A stretch of 64,000 nucleotides of DNA from Macrococcus capreoli. Its GTDB lineage: Bacteria > Bacillota > Bacilli > Staphylococcales > Staphylococcaceae. The stretch is taken from positions 1 to 64,000 of the forward strand of contig NZ_JAOTIS010000003.1 in assembly GCF_025628935.1 (NCBI RefSeq), written 5' to 3'. Under the pieces are notes generated by a model. That model was not told the origin of the DNA. It saw only the letters and a list, made by a program, of their open reading frames with translations, and searched no databases. Below, piece by piece: positions 39,711 through 49,385 of the stretch (position 1 is its first letter; each line of letters opens with the position of its first letter). The translations under genes were made by a program, and so were the position numbers.

Positions 39711-40601
39711 TTATTCTCCTGTTTCAATTATTTCTGGATGTCGCGATACCCATTCCGAATAACTACCAGCATATAGCTTAACTTTTTCGTCTAATGTTTT
39801 TAATGCAACATATAAAGGTGTAGCACTCAGCCCTGAACCACAGTATACAATACTCTCTTTACCTAATACCGTTTGAAAGACTTCTCGTAAATCGTTTTCG
39901 TTTTTCGGTAACCCGTTATAATACACTTCACTGAAAGGAATGTTAATTGCTGATGGGATATGACCTGCAATCTTATCCATCGGTTCAACATCACCAATAT
40001 AACGTTCGTGTGCACGTGCATCGATTAATATAACATCATCTTTTGGAGATTTAATGAGTGCTTGAATATCGTCGCAGAAAGCGATGATATTTTTATCAAA
40101 ACTTTGATTTAAATTTCTATGCATTTTTTCTCGAATCTTTTTCTCCGCCATTTTGTATTCTTCGACTGAGCATTTATATAATACTAGCGTAGTATGATGT
40201 TTTGCTTTAAACGGATCATCAGTTGATTTATTAAACAATTTCATATCTTCATAACCCGTTTCTATCAGTAAACACTCTAGTCCGACTAAGTGACAAAGAT
40301 ATACAAAACGTGTGCCATAAAAGCTATTACGATTATCATATCCAATGATCTGTTTTCCTTGTGCAAAAGATTCAACAATTTCTGCAAAGTCATTTAAATC
40401 TGGTAAAGGATGTCGTCCTCCTGACAACGGATTTTGTCCCATTAGAAATGAATGGATATATTCAGCACCTTCAATTCTTTCATCCATGAAGTTTTGAATA
40501 CTTTGTTCTAAATTATCCATGACTCCACGACAATCAAAAATTACAGCTTTATCTTGAGATACAAGTTCTAACGCTTCTGCTTCAGTTATCCAAATTTTCA
40601 T
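39711..40601 (-). CDS. sseA: Sulfurtransferase with two rhodanese domains
   Basis: The 296-residue protein has an N-terminal inactive and a C-terminal active rhodanese domain. The active loop is IVYCGSGLSATPLYVAL, with the catalytic cysteine, and the CH2-like IDARAHERYIG lies before it. It probably moves sulfur from thiosulfate or mercaptopyruvate. It joins the dynamin gene at its start (one-base overlap) and the exonuclease gene at its end. Confidence 0.88.
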   Translation of the reverse strand: MKIWITEAEALELVSQDKAVIFDCRGVMDNLEQSIQNFMDERIEGAEYIHSFLMGQNPLSGGRHPLPDLNDFAEIVESFAQGKQIIGYDNRNSFYGTRFVYLCHLVGLECLLIETGYEDMKLFNKSTDDPFKAKHHTTLVLYKCSVEEYKMAEKKIREKMHRNLNQSFDKNIIAFCDDIQALIKSPKDDVILIDARAHERYIGDVEPMDKIAGHIPSAINIPFSEVYYNGLPKNENDLREVFQTVLGKESIVYCGSGLSATPLYVALKTLDEKVKLYAGSYSEWVSRHPEIIETGE

Positions 40602-43600
40602 TATTCCACCTCAATTTTATGAATGGCTTCTGATACATTTTGAATCAATGATTGATCAATTTTCTGCGCTATTTTTTCTTGCATTGTTTGACGCATTGAT
40701 TCATTCTTTTTGTTAATATGCTCCGTCAAAATAATTAAATTGTCGTTGATTAATTGCTTTATTCTATTTTCGTACTGATCAATTATTGATTTCATTTCTG
40801 CTAACGTTGATGCATGTATTGTATCATAAAGTTCTGTTCTTAAACTTTGATTCATGAGTTGCTTTTGTTTAATATTACCTAGTTTTAACTGATGTAATTG
40901 ATCTGTAATTTGGCTAATACTTAATTCATTAGGATTTATATATTGGTTTTTAAATTGAATATCTTCATATATTTCATTCTGTTCTAAAGCTTTGGATACA
41001 ACACTCACTGCTAGATTAAATTGGTTTTGAACCGCTTTGTTTAATCTAGGTATGATTAAATATAATTCTTCGTTGAGCTTAAGCTGTACAGCGTGTAAAT
41101 AACTTTGATTCACGGTTGCTAAATCTGAAGACGTATTAATTTCAGCTTTTAATACATCATATAACTGAATTTTCATTTTGTCTTTTAAATATGTTGTTTG
41201 TTCGTTTAATACATCTAAAATTGCACTTTTCACGATTTCTACTATTGAATTTTCTATTGGTCCATTCTCTAACCATTGTGCATATTGCATGTTGCGTTGA
41301 ATCATTTGTTTTTCATACGCTTCAAAATTTGTAACGAGTGCTTTCGCTTTATCGAATAATATTTCTGAATGATGATTAATTTGTTTAATTTTTTGTTGTT
41401 TGCTCGTTGCTGTCACAAATTGCTCTATTGCTGATTTAAATGCTGTAAATCGTTCATCATAAGATTTAAGTGCATTTCGACTTGATATTGGATAGATTGG
41501 GTCATTAATATGAATTGCTTGAAGTTCATTTGATAAGTAATTTATGACCGATTGCAATTCACCTTCATCTTTCGCTAAATCGACCGCGTTAATGACAAAG
41601 AAGTTTTGACTATCCTCATTTATAATTTCTACTTCATTCAAATAAGAAAGAAATGCTTTATCTTTTTCAGTGTACACATGGTTGTAATATGATACATATA
41701 TCAATAAGTCACTATCCGCAATGATTTCTGTCGTTTCTTTAGTATGGCGACTGTTTGTACTACCAGTGCCCGGTGAGTCAATAATGATTTTATCTTTTAA
41801 GAAATCATTTTGAACACCTAACGTTATCTTTTGGACGAAAGCTGCATGCGCATCTTCTGCTGTGTACTGCTTAATTTCATCATCACGTACCTCAATTGTC
41901 GTTAACTCAGATAGATAAGTTGCATAGCGATCATAGTTTTGAATGATTGCTTCTGCAAAGTTTCTATTTTGTGCGCTTAATTGATCTAACTTTCCATTAA
42001 ATCGTTTAATCCACTGTGGTATCGTAGTAATTTCAATTGCTGAAGTTAACATCATATCGTTTAATGATTTCAATATATCTTTTTCAAGCTTAAATGTAAC
42101 ATAGTTTTTATCTCCATATTGAATTTCAGTTATTGAAGCTGTCGTTGGATTTGGAGATGATACTAAAATTTCTTCTTTTAAAAGTGCATTAATCATTGCA
42201 CTTTTCCCTGCACTAAAAGCCCCAAAAACTACAATTTTAGTCATATTTTGATTCAATCGTCGTATTTGTGTATTAATTTTTTCTATATCTGTCTTAAAAT
42301 AATCCACCTGTGCCAAATGATTTAATATACTTGAACTGCGATTTAAATTTACATATTGTTCATTTGTTACTTTCACTGTCTTTTCAATAGATGTTGGTTC
42401 CTCTTCAAACATTTCAAATGTAACGTATTCTCTTCCGATTAATTTATCAACAGATTCGTCGACATGAATATAGTAATGTAGATAATTTTTAGTCGTAATA
42501 GATTCAATATACTTTTCATTCACAAAGTAGTCTTCAAACTTCACAGTTTCTTCACTTACTGTAGCATTTGTATTTAAATTAGACATATTTATATTTTTTA
42601 TGAACTGTACATGCCATGATTTTTGTCTATTTAATATCATTCGTTCAATAAATAATTTTAATTCATCAGAATAAATCAATACGTAATCATTTGAAATTGA
42701 TGGTTGTTGCTTGATTAAATGTTTCACTTCATCGTTCGTAATTTTAAATGCTAAGCCGCTAACCATACTTGGATCCATTAAATATTTAGAAAACGTATGA
42801 TAATATTCTTTTAACTGGAATGTGATTTGTTTTTCGATGATTGCGTTCATCGCTTCAACAACGTCACTCACTTTTTCATCTTGTATTGCAAGTAACTTCG
42901 CTTTTTTGCCAAATATTCCTGGTACTTTATAGTTATCTGCGAATGTTTCTAACATGCTACGATTCTTTTCTCGCATTTCAAATGGCATTAAATAGGCATT
43001 CTTAATAATATCTTTTACACCATTTAATAGTAGTTGTTCATTATTGGGATCAGTTAAAATAGCTTGCTCTGCGTTCATTGCAGCACTTTCTGTCGCCTTC
43101 TCATATGCTCGTTCAACCTCATCTTCTTCAATATTTAAATCTAAAAGGAGATTTTGCTTTTTGAATTGTAAATATTCAATTTGCGTTGTCTCAATATAAT
43201 GAATCATTCGCTCAAAATAAGCATCTTTATTTGCTTTTGCTTCACTAGTATAAGTTTTCATCACTGGCTTTACTCGATCGATTTCATTATAAGGACTATC
43301 GTATATTGATGTATACAAAATCTTTTCGATATTCAGGCTCCAACGTGAAATATTTTCTGAAATGGCTGATTTAAACGCTTCAAATGATAATTCATGCTCT
43401 TGATGTTTATCGATTTGATTAATAATCAACACAACAGGCACATTTAATGCGTTCAATGCACGGATTTGATCAAAGTTTTTCTCTGAATTAACGTGATTAT
43501 ATTCAACTGTATAAAATACGACGTCACTGACAAGCAAGAATTTCATTGTACTTGCTTCGTGATTTTTAAACGTTGCATCAATACCCGGTGTATCTTGGAT

Positions 43601-43999
43601 GACAGTTCCAATTTCAAAGCAATTAGATACTTTATTTATTTCCACAGATTCTATTTTATGGTTCAATGTATTGACTTTCTTTATTTCATCATAATGATTT
43701 AAATCACTATATGTATGATTATCCAGGTTAATACGGACATAATCTTGATCGCTGATAATAATTTGCGCAGTATTACTCGTCGTTGGTACTGGAGAACTTG
43801 GTAATATATTTTCATTAAAAATAGTATTGATTAATGAAGATTTTCCAGAAGAAAAATGCCCGATAAAACTAATAACCGTTCGCTCCTGGTGTATCTTTTT
43901 TATTATTTCATTAATTTGTTCAACTAAAATATTATTATCAGACTTCTCAACTTCCTTTTTTAATTGATATAAATGTTTAATTTGCTTTTCATATTTCAT
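40601..43999 (-). CDS. Double dynamin-like GTPase (DynA type)
   Basis: The 1132-residue protein is two fused bacterial dynamins. The first GTPase has P-loop GHFSSGKSSLIN (residues 47-58), switch region DTPGIDATF and INQIDK; the second has GAFSAGKSAMIN near residue 590-600, IDSPGTGSTNSRH and VNAVDLAKDE. Helical stalk regions follow each. DynA of B. subtilis fuses and protects membranes damaged by phage or pore formers. The start at 43999 has GAGG six bases before it. It leads a three-gene transcript with sseA and the exonuclease. Confidence 0.93.
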   Translation of the reverse strand: MKYEKQIKHLYQLKKEVEKSDNNILVEQINEIIKKIHQERTVISFIGHFSSGKSSLINTIFNENILPSSPVPTTSNTAQIIISDQDYVRINLDNHTYSDLNHYDEIKKVNTLNHKIESVEINKVSNCFEIGTVIQDTPGIDATFKNHEASTMKFLLVSDVVFYTVEYNHVNSEKNFDQIRALNALNVPVVLIINQIDKHQEHELSFEAFKSAISENISRWSLNIEKILYTSIYDSPYNEIDRVKPVMKTYTSEAKANKDAYFERMIHYIETTQIEYLQFKKQNLLLDLNIEEDEVERAYEKATESAAMNAEQAILTDPNNEQLLLNGVKDIIKNAYLMPFEMREKNRSMLETFADNYKVPGIFGKKAKLLAIQDEKVSDVVEAMNAIIEKQITFQLKEYYHTFSKYLMDPSMVSGLAFKITNDEVKHLIKQQPSISNDYVLIYSDELKLFIERMILNRQKSWHVQFIKNINMSNLNTNATVSEETVKFEDYFVNEKYIESITTKNYLHYYIHVDESVDKLIGREYVTFEMFEEEPTSIEKTVKVTNEQYVNLNRSSSILNHLAQVDYFKTDIEKINTQIRRLNQNMTKIVVFGAFSAGKSAMINALLKEEILVSSPNPTTASITEIQYGDKNYVTFKLEKDILKSLNDMMLTSAIEITTIPQWIKRFNGKLDQLSAQNRNFAEAIIQNYDRYATYLSELTTIEVRDDEIKQYTAEDAHAAFVQKITLGVQNDFLKDKIIIDSPGTGSTNSRHTKETTEIIADSDLLIYVSYYNHVYTEKDKAFLSYLNEVEIINEDSQNFFVINAVDLAKDEGELQSVINYLSNELQAIHINDPIYPISSRNALKSYDERFTAFKSAIEQFVTATSKQQKIKQINHHSEILFDKAKALVTNFEAYEKQMIQRNMQYAQWLENGPIENSIVEIVKSAILDVLNEQTTYLKDKMKIQLYDVLKAEINTSSDLATVNQSYLHAVQLKLNEELYLIIPRLNKAVQNQFNLAVSVVSKALEQNEIYEDIQFKNQYINPNELSISQITDQLHQLKLGNIKQKQLMNQSLRTELYDTIHASTLAEMKSIIDQYENRIKQLINDNLIILTEHINKKNESMRQTMQEKIAQKIDQSLIQNVSEAIHKIEVE

Positions 44000-44054
44000 G
44001 ATATACCTCATTTATATATATTTATTTGTGAAATTTTTAACGAAATTCAAAAAC

Positions 44055-44070
44055 TGTGATATTTATCACA
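44055..44070 (+). promoter_or_regulatory. TGTGA-N6-TCACA operator upstream of the oxidase operon
   Basis: The site TGTGATATTTATCACA is a palindrome matching the CRP/FNR-family consensus TGTGA-N6-TCACA, and also the core of the Rex site. Its centre is about 38-44 bases before the likely start of transcription, set by TATTAT (44089-44094) or TATAAA (44095-44100). No good -35 is present, as in activator-dependent promoters. ArcR, an FNR-like protein or Rex are the candidates. Confidence 0.62.
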
Positions 44071-44132
44071 TTAATATACTTTGTACTCTATTATTATAAA
44101 GAAAGAAAAGCTATTAAGAAAGGGTGTACAGT

Positions 44133-44300
44133 ATGACTGAGGAGAAAAATTTAAATCAACACATCGATCCGATTCAAGCAACAGAAGAATCACATCATGA
44201 TTTAGATTTAAGAGGTACAATGGCTTCTGTATTGTTTTTAGGTGCAGTATTCGTTGTAACTTGGTTTGCTATTTTTATTTTATTTTTAGAACGTATATAG
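44133..44300 (+). CDS. Cytochrome c oxidase subunit IIa (CbaD-like), 55 residues
   Basis: This small gene is directly before subunit II. Its 55-residue product has a polar N-terminus (MTEEKNLNQHIDPIQATEE) and a single C-terminal helix (ASVLFLGAVFVVTWFAIFILFLERI), the form of the ba3 oxidase subunit IIa. AAAGGGTG precedes the ATG. Its stop is 12 bases before the start of subunit II, and the GGAGGGG site of that gene overlaps the stop. Confidence 0.85.
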   Translation: MTEEKNLNQHIDPIQATEESHHDLDLRGTMASVLFLGAVFVVTWFAIFILFLERI

Positions 44301-44312
44301 GAGGGGAATATT

Positions 44313-44792
44313 TTGCATAAGTTAGAGAAAATTTGGCTCGCATTAGGTATGGGTTCACTTGTTTTATTCTTAAGTATTATTTTTGTATCAGCAATTCATA
44401 ATGGTCATGAGCCGATTGCCAGTGGTCGTGAATTTATTGAACCAGAATTAATTGATAAAGATCCAACATTCAGTAAACCTGGTTTACACAAAGTTGAAGG
44501 AAAAGATTGGGATTACGAATTAGTTTTTGTCGTATCAGCTTTTAACTACAATCCAGGTCAAGTTGAAATTCCAAAAGGAGCAAAAGTAAAAATTATTGCG
44601 ACAAGCCGAGACGTTGTTCATGGTTTTGAAATTGCACAAACAAATGTCAACATGATGATTGAACCAGGTCATAAATCAACATTCGTAAAAACATTTGATA
44701 AAACGGGTGAATATTTATTATTATGTAACGAATATTGCGGTATGGGACATGCTGACATGAAGTCTAACATTAAGGTGGTTGATAAGAAATGA
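44313..44792 (+). CDS. ba3-type cytochrome c oxidase subunit II
   Basis: The 159-residue membrane protein has one N-terminal helix and a CuA domain outside, with ligands in VHGFEIAQTNVN and CNEYCGMGHADM. Such a short subunit II is typical of ba3 enzymes. It starts at TTG, after GGAGGGG. Its stop overlaps subunit I as ATGA. It accepts electrons from cytochrome c for oxygen reduction. Confidence 0.93.
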   Translation: MHKLEKIWLALGMGSLVLFLSIIFVSAIHNGHEPIASGREFIEPELIDKDPTFSKPGLHKVEGKDWDYELVFVVSAFNYNPGQVEIPKGAKVKIIATSRDVVHGFEIAQTNVNMMIEPGHKSTFVKTFDKTGEYLLLCNEYCGMGHADMKSNIKVVDKK

Positions 44793-46516
44793 ACGAATTC
44801 AAATTAGATAGTGGTGCATTCGACGAACGTGCAACATTTAGAAATCATCATGCTGAAGATATGTCAGAACGTGTTGTGATGGATAAAAAAGATGGTAAAT
44901 TAGTTATGGCACATATGTATGTTGCTATTGTATGCCTTATTATTGGAGGCCTTGCTGGTTTAGTACAAACATTAGTGCGATCTGGTACTTTAAAGTTACC
45001 AGCAGGTATTAGTTATTATCAAATATTAACAGTACACGGTATTATTTTAGCGTTAGTATTAACAACATTCTTCATTATGGGCTTTCAAACAGCAGCCGTA
45101 ATTAGAACAAGCGGTCAATTATCACCTTTACAACGTAAATTAATCTGGATTGGATTCTGGGTAATGGTAATTGGTACAGCAATGGCTGCAACTATGGTAT
45201 TACTAAATAAAGCGACAGTTTTATATACTTTTTATGCACCACTTAAAGCGCATGTAATTTTCTATGTAGGTATGGCATTAGTTGTTGTTGGGTCTTGGAT
45301 CTCAGCAGCTGGACAAATTATGCGTTATGCACAATGGAAAAAAGAGAACAAAGGACAAAAATCACCTTTACTTTCATATATGGCAACAATCAATAACGTA
45401 ATGTGGATCGTATGTTCACTTGGAGTTGCTGCAACTGTATTATTACAAATGATTCCTTGGTCATTAGGTTTAGTTGAACGTATTGACGTTTCATTAAGCC
45501 GTACATTATTCTGGTACTTTGGTCATGCATTAGTTTATTTCTGGTTATTACCTGCATATATGTCATGGTATGCAGTTGTACCAAAAATTATCGGTGCGAA
45601 AGCATTCAGTGATAATTTAGCACGTATGAGTTTTATGTTATTCTTATTCTTCTCAATCCCAGTTGGTATTCACCATCAGTTAACTGAACCTGGTATTGAT
45701 GTAACATGGAAATATGTACAAGTTGTATTAACATTTATGGTTGTTATTCCATCTTTAATGACAGCATTTAGTTTATTTGCAACGTTTGAATCTTATGGTC
45801 GTAGTATTGGTGCAAAAGGTTTAATGGGATGGGTTAAAACTTTACCATGGAATGATGCACGATTTGTATTACCATTTATCGGTATGGCCGCGTTTATTCC
45901 GGGTGGTGCTGGTGGTTTAGTTAACGCTTCAGCACAAATGGACCAAGTCGTTCATAATACAATCTGGATTACAGGTCACTTCCATTTAACAGTAGCAACA
46001 GCAGTTATCTTAACATTCTTTGGAACAATGTATTGGTTAATTCCACACGCAACTGGTCGTGTTATGACAAAAGCAATTAATAGATTAGCTATTATTCAAG
46101 GTTTAATGTGGGCATTAGGTATGTCAATTATGTCTGGTGCAATGCACTTTATCGGTTTATTTGGAGCACCACGTCGTTCTACTTACTCAGAGTACGGCGG
46201 ATCAAAAATTGCAGCTGAATGGTTACCCTACCAGGTGATTCAAGCTGTAGGTGGTACGATTCTTTTCATCTCTATCATCTTAGTAGTCATCGTATTTATC
46301 CAATTAGCATTCTTTGCACCTAAAGGTTATGAAGCATTCCCTGTTGCTGAAGCAATGGATCAACATGCACCTGTTTATAAATTCGTTGAAAACTGGAAAT
46401 TCTTAATTATTGTAACGATTGCTTTAATTTTAATCGCTTATACAATTCCGGTAGGACAAATGTTTATGGATCCACCGCCTGGTGCTAAAGGTATGGGTGA
46501 AGGTAAACTTTGGTAA
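44789..46516 (+). CDS. ba3-type cytochrome c oxidase subunit I
   Basis: The 575-residue haem-copper oxidase has about 13 membrane helices and the metal ligands in VHGIILALVL, YFGHALVYFWLLP (CuB histidine and tyrosine), HHQLTEPG and TGHFHLTVA. Its sequence is of B-type (ba3), which works at low oxygen. A terminator follows. The closest staphylococcal enzymes are quinol oxidases located elsewhere, so the operon supports Macrococcus. Confidence 0.94.
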   Translation: MNEFKLDSGAFDERATFRNHHAEDMSERVVMDKKDGKLVMAHMYVAIVCLIIGGLAGLVQTLVRSGTLKLPAGISYYQILTVHGIILALVLTTFFIMGFQTAAVIRTSGQLSPLQRKLIWIGFWVMVIGTAMAATMVLLNKATVLYTFYAPLKAHVIFYVGMALVVVGSWISAAGQIMRYAQWKKENKGQKSPLLSYMATINNVMWIVCSLGVAATVLLQMIPWSLGLVERIDVSLSRTLFWYFGHALVYFWLLPAYMSWYAVVPKIIGAKAFSDNLARMSFMLFLFFSIPVGIHHQLTEPGIDVTWKYVQVVLTFMVVIPSLMTAFSLFATFESYGRSIGAKGLMGWVKTLPWNDARFVLPFIGMAAFIPGGAGGLVNASAQMDQVVHNTIWITGHFHLTVATAVILTFFGTMYWLIPHATGRVMTKAINRLAIIQGLMWALGMSIMSGAMHFIGLFGAPRRSTYSEYGGSKIAAEWLPYQVIQAVGGTILFISIILVVIVFIQLAFFAPKGYEAFPVAEAMDQHAPVYKFVENWKFLIIVTIALILIAYTIPVGQMFMDPPPGAKGMGEGKLW

Positions 46517-46523
46517 TATCAAT

Positions 46524-46566
46524 AAAAAATAAGACATCATCAAAAATGGCTGATGTCTTATTTTTT
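46524..46566. terminator. Bidirectional terminator after the oxidase operon
   Basis: A 16-bp stem (46524-46539 with 46551-46566) with A-rich and T-rich ends lies between the oxidase operon and the convergent LLM oxidoreductase gene, whose stop is at its right edge. Confidence 0.9.
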
Positions 46567-47567
46567 TAATTTAATTCATCTACAATCTCTTTTATATCCT
46601 TAAAACTTTCCAATTTAAGTTCAAAATGATGTGTATTATTAATGACCATTAACTCATCAATATGATATTGGTTATTTAAATCTTCAATATAATGAGCAAC
46701 TTCATGTTTTAATCCGATGCAATACCTTTTACAATTCGCTTTAATGATTGCTTTGTCCTTTTCGTTATAAACAATTCCTTTTACTTGTTCGTAACTCGGA
46801 ACAACCGTATCTCGACCCTTAGAAACATTAAGTAACCAATGGTCTAAAATACGCGTTTGCATATCTCTTTCTGCTTCATCTTTCACTACGATAATAAAAC
46901 TACAAAATATAGTATATGGCTTAGCCATAAATCGATTTGCTACAAATTCAGATTGATAAATATTTATTGCACTATCACGATATTTATCATGAATAAAATC
47001 ACCAAATACAAATCCGATACCTAACTTAGCTGCCCGTTTCGCACCATTATCTGTTAAACCTAACGTAAAAACATCTGGGTGTGTATCTATTCTCGGGCCT
47101 GCTTTTACACTTCTAAATTGATGGTTTAACGGCAATGTGTTACGCATAAAGCCTAAGAAGTCTTCTATTAAACGATCGTAATCCCTCACTTTACTCTCTG
47201 CACCATCTGTAAGTGCCCTTCTTGTAATCTCACTTCCTCCTGGAGAATTACCTAAACCAATGGTTACACGACCTGGAAACATAGCTTCCAGTAAATTAGC
47301 ATTCTCAGCTATTTTATACGGACTATATTGAGGAAGTAATATACCAGCTGAACCGATATTTATTTTTTCAGTAATTGATAATAACCGTGTCATCAATATT
47401 TCTGGCGCATGACTAATTAATCCCGTCGTATTATGATGCTCAGCTACAAAATAACGATGGTAACCAATTTGATCAGCAAATTGCACCAATTCCATTGAAT
47501 GATTAAGCGCATCTATCGGTGATTCGCCTCGAGACATCGGCACTTGATCTAAAATACTTAACTTCAT
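46566..47567 (-). CDS. LLM-class flavin-dependent oxidoreductase
   Basis: The 333-residue protein is a bacterial-luciferase-like TIM barrel (MKLSILDQVPMSRGESPIDALNHSMELVQFADQIGYHRYFVAEHHN and IGSAGILLPQYSPYKIAENANLLEAMFPGRVTIGLGNSPGG). Members oxidise organic compounds with reduced flavin; the substrate is unknown. It is transcribed alone, between two terminators. Confidence 0.9.
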   Translation of the reverse strand: MKLSILDQVPMSRGESPIDALNHSMELVQFADQIGYHRYFVAEHHNTTGLISHAPEILMTRLLSITEKINIGSAGILLPQYSPYKIAENANLLEAMFPGRVTIGLGNSPGGSEITRRALTDGAESKVRDYDRLIEDFLGFMRNTLPLNHQFRSVKAGPRIDTHPDVFTLGLTDNGAKRAAKLGIGFVFGDFIHDKYRDSAINIYQSEFVANRFMAKPYTIFCSFIIVVKDEAERDMQTRILDHWLLNVSKGRDTVVPSYEQVKGIVYNEKDKAIIKANCKRYCIGLKHEVAHYIEDLNNQYHIDELMVINNTHHFELKLESFKDIKEIVDELN

Positions 47568-47610
47568 TACATCATCACCTTATCATTAATACATTTATCA
47601 TAAACGAAAA

Positions 47611-47644
47611 ACAACACAATGCATAAAATTATGCATTGTGTTGT
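47611..47644 (-). terminator. Terminator of the THUMP methyltransferase gene
   Basis: A 15-bp perfect stem (47611-47625 with 47630-47644) is followed on the minus strand by TTTTCG. It is about 60 bases after the methyltransferase stop. Confidence 0.85.
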
Positions 47645-47706
47645 AACAAGAAAGAGATTAGAGGTCTTAACGCAAGTTCAACAGCCTCTGCTTTAAACGG
47701 CCTCTC

Positions 47707-48825
47707 CTATTTTTCTCCCCAATATTGATAATACGTACATTCAATATAGCCGTTAAATAATTTGCGGCGTTTCGTTGCTTTTTTACCGACTAATAATTCA
47801 AATGTTTTTAAGCTTGTTAAGATGTACAATGACCATTTCGGATTTTTTTCTATTAATTGCCCTAAATACTTATACATTGCTTCAACTTCTTCACGCTCCC
47901 CAATACGTTCTCCATAAGGAGGGTTACCTACGATTGCACCTTTTTCGCTGTCTAAAGTTAAATCATGTACATTCATCTGTTTAAATTCAATAATATCGCC
48001 AAATCCTACTTCAATTGCATTATTGCGCGCAATTTCAACCATTCTAGGGTCAATATCACTCGCTATAATCGAAATTTCTTTATCATATTCTGCTACTTCT
48101 TCTGCTTTCACACGTTCTTCATCATACATCCCTTTAGGAATAATATCCCAATCTTCACTGACAAAGTCACGGTTAAATCCTGGTGCAATATTTTGAGCGA
48201 TCATTGCTGCTTCTATCGCAATTGTTCCAGATCCACAGAACGGGTCGATAAACGGTGTTTCACCTTTCCAGTTTGATAGTAACACTAATGCTGCAGCAAG
48301 TGTTTCTTTCATCGGTGCTTCACCTTGCGCTAAACGATACCCACGTTTATGTAAACCTGCGCCTGAAGTATCGATTGTTAATAGTACTTCGTCTTTTAAG
48401 ATTGCCACTTCAACTTTATATAACGCACCATCTTCACGTAACCATCCTTGCTGATTATGCGCTTTCTTTAAACGCTCAACAATCGCTTTTTTTACGATTG
48501 CCTGACAGTCTGGTACACTAAATAATTTTGATTTTAAACTTCTGCCTTGCACTGGAAAACTTCCATTTTCACTAATAAAATTTTCCCATGGAATATTTTT
48601 AGTCTGATCAAATAACTGTTCAAAAGTAGTGGCATAAAAACGGCCTACAACAAGCTTTACTCTATCGGCACTGCGTAACCATAAGTTAGACTTAACGATA
48701 GCACGTGCGTCTCCTTTGTACAGTACACGTCCATTTTCTGTAGTTGTTTCATATCCTAGGGCTTGAACTTCTTTTGCGGCTACTGCTTCCATCCCCATAG
48801 GTGTAGTTGCTAATAATTGATACAT
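47707..48825 (-). CDS. THUMP-domain RNA methyltransferase (RlmL N-domain/YpsC type)
   Basis: The 372-residue protein has an N-terminal THUMP RNA-binding domain and a class I methyltransferase with FIDPFCGSGTIAIEAA and the catalytic NPPYGERIG. It is like the guanine-N2 methyltransferase that modifies 23S rRNA. GGAGG lies five bases before the ATG at 48825. It is downstream of the rnpB gene on the same strand. Confidence 0.92.
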   Translation of the reverse strand: MYQLLATTPMGMEAVAAKEVQALGYETTTENGRVLYKGDARAIVKSNLWLRSADRVKLVVGRFYATTFEQLFDQTKNIPWENFISENGSFPVQGRSLKSKLFSVPDCQAIVKKAIVERLKKAHNQQGWLREDGALYKVEVAILKDEVLLTIDTSGAGLHKRGYRLAQGEAPMKETLAAALVLLSNWKGETPFIDPFCGSGTIAIEAAMIAQNIAPGFNRDFVSEDWDIIPKGMYDEERVKAEEVAEYDKEISIIASDIDPRMVEIARNNAIEVGFGDIIEFKQMNVHDLTLDSEKGAIVGNPPYGERIGEREEVEAMYKYLGQLIEKNPKWSLYILTSLKTFELLVGKKATKRRKLFNGYIECTYYQYWGEK

Positions 48826-48930
48826 AATTTCCTCCAAGTTTACATAATATATTTACGGTATTATGTAGGTTTTATTTAATTTATTGTAACATGTTCGTAT
48901 CCTTCTATAAATAAAAATACAAATAAAAAA

Positions 48931-48949
48931 GCCCTCCATTACGGAGGGC
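48931..48949 (-). terminator. rnpB terminator
   Basis: A 7-bp GC-rich stem (48931-48937 with 48943-48949) is followed by six T on the minus strand, right after the 3' end of RNase P RNA. Confidence 0.92.
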
Positions 48950-48952
48950 CAT

Positions 48953-49341
48953 CTAGAAAGATATCTCTATAAGCCATGTTCTGTTCCTTAGTACTGCAAA
49001 TGAGTCTAGTTACTCTCGTACGCCGGTGATAATCATCTGTCTGTAGATTACTCTACCTCTTCTATACGTTCATTTCCGCTAGAAAAGTGCTCCTACCTAA
49101 TTTGGATTGCTCACTCGAGGGGTTTACCGCGTTCCACCTTCTTTATTTCTAAAGAAGCTACGTCACTGTGGCACTTTCAAACTACTTAGACCATATCATC
49201 GACTTAGGTCGGTTCGTTGCCGTCAAATTAATGCCTTGGCTTATTGTTTCACCAAGCACGATCACTACAGTCATCTCAGAGCTGTGTGAGCATGGACTTT
49301 CCTCTATACAAAGTATAGCGATTATCCGAGATATCTTTTAA
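48953..49341 (-). ncRNA. rnpB: RNase P RNA, class B
   Basis: The minus strand contains the universally conserved parts of the ribozyme that matures tRNA 5' ends. Near the 5' end is GAGGAAAGUCCAUGCUCACACAG, cut short here to its key parts GAGGAAAGUCC and GCUCACAC; near the 3' end is ACAGAACAUGGCUUAUAG. The terminal GATATCTC and GAGATATC segments pair as the P1 helix. The length of about 390 bases and the helices fit the Bacillus-Staphylococcus class B. Ends are accurate to a few bases. Confidence 0.97.
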
Positions 49342-49350
49342 CATTCATAT

Positions 49351-49359
49351 ATTATAACA
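49351..49359 (-). promoter_or_regulatory. Extended -10 promoter of rnpB
   Basis: On the minus strand TGTTATAAT is an extended -10 element (TGnTATAAT). It puts the start of the RNA near 49344. The hexamer 17 bases upstream, TCGCTT, is a poor -35, which the extended -10 can compensate. Confidence 0.7.
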
Positions 49360-49385
49360 CCAATTGAATCATAAAGCGAAGACAT

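Noticed and set aside
47645-47706. Open continuation in frame after the THUMP methyltransferase stop, about 25 codons up to the terminator
   Set aside because: An open run of this length is common by chance, has no start signal, and homologues end at the same stop.
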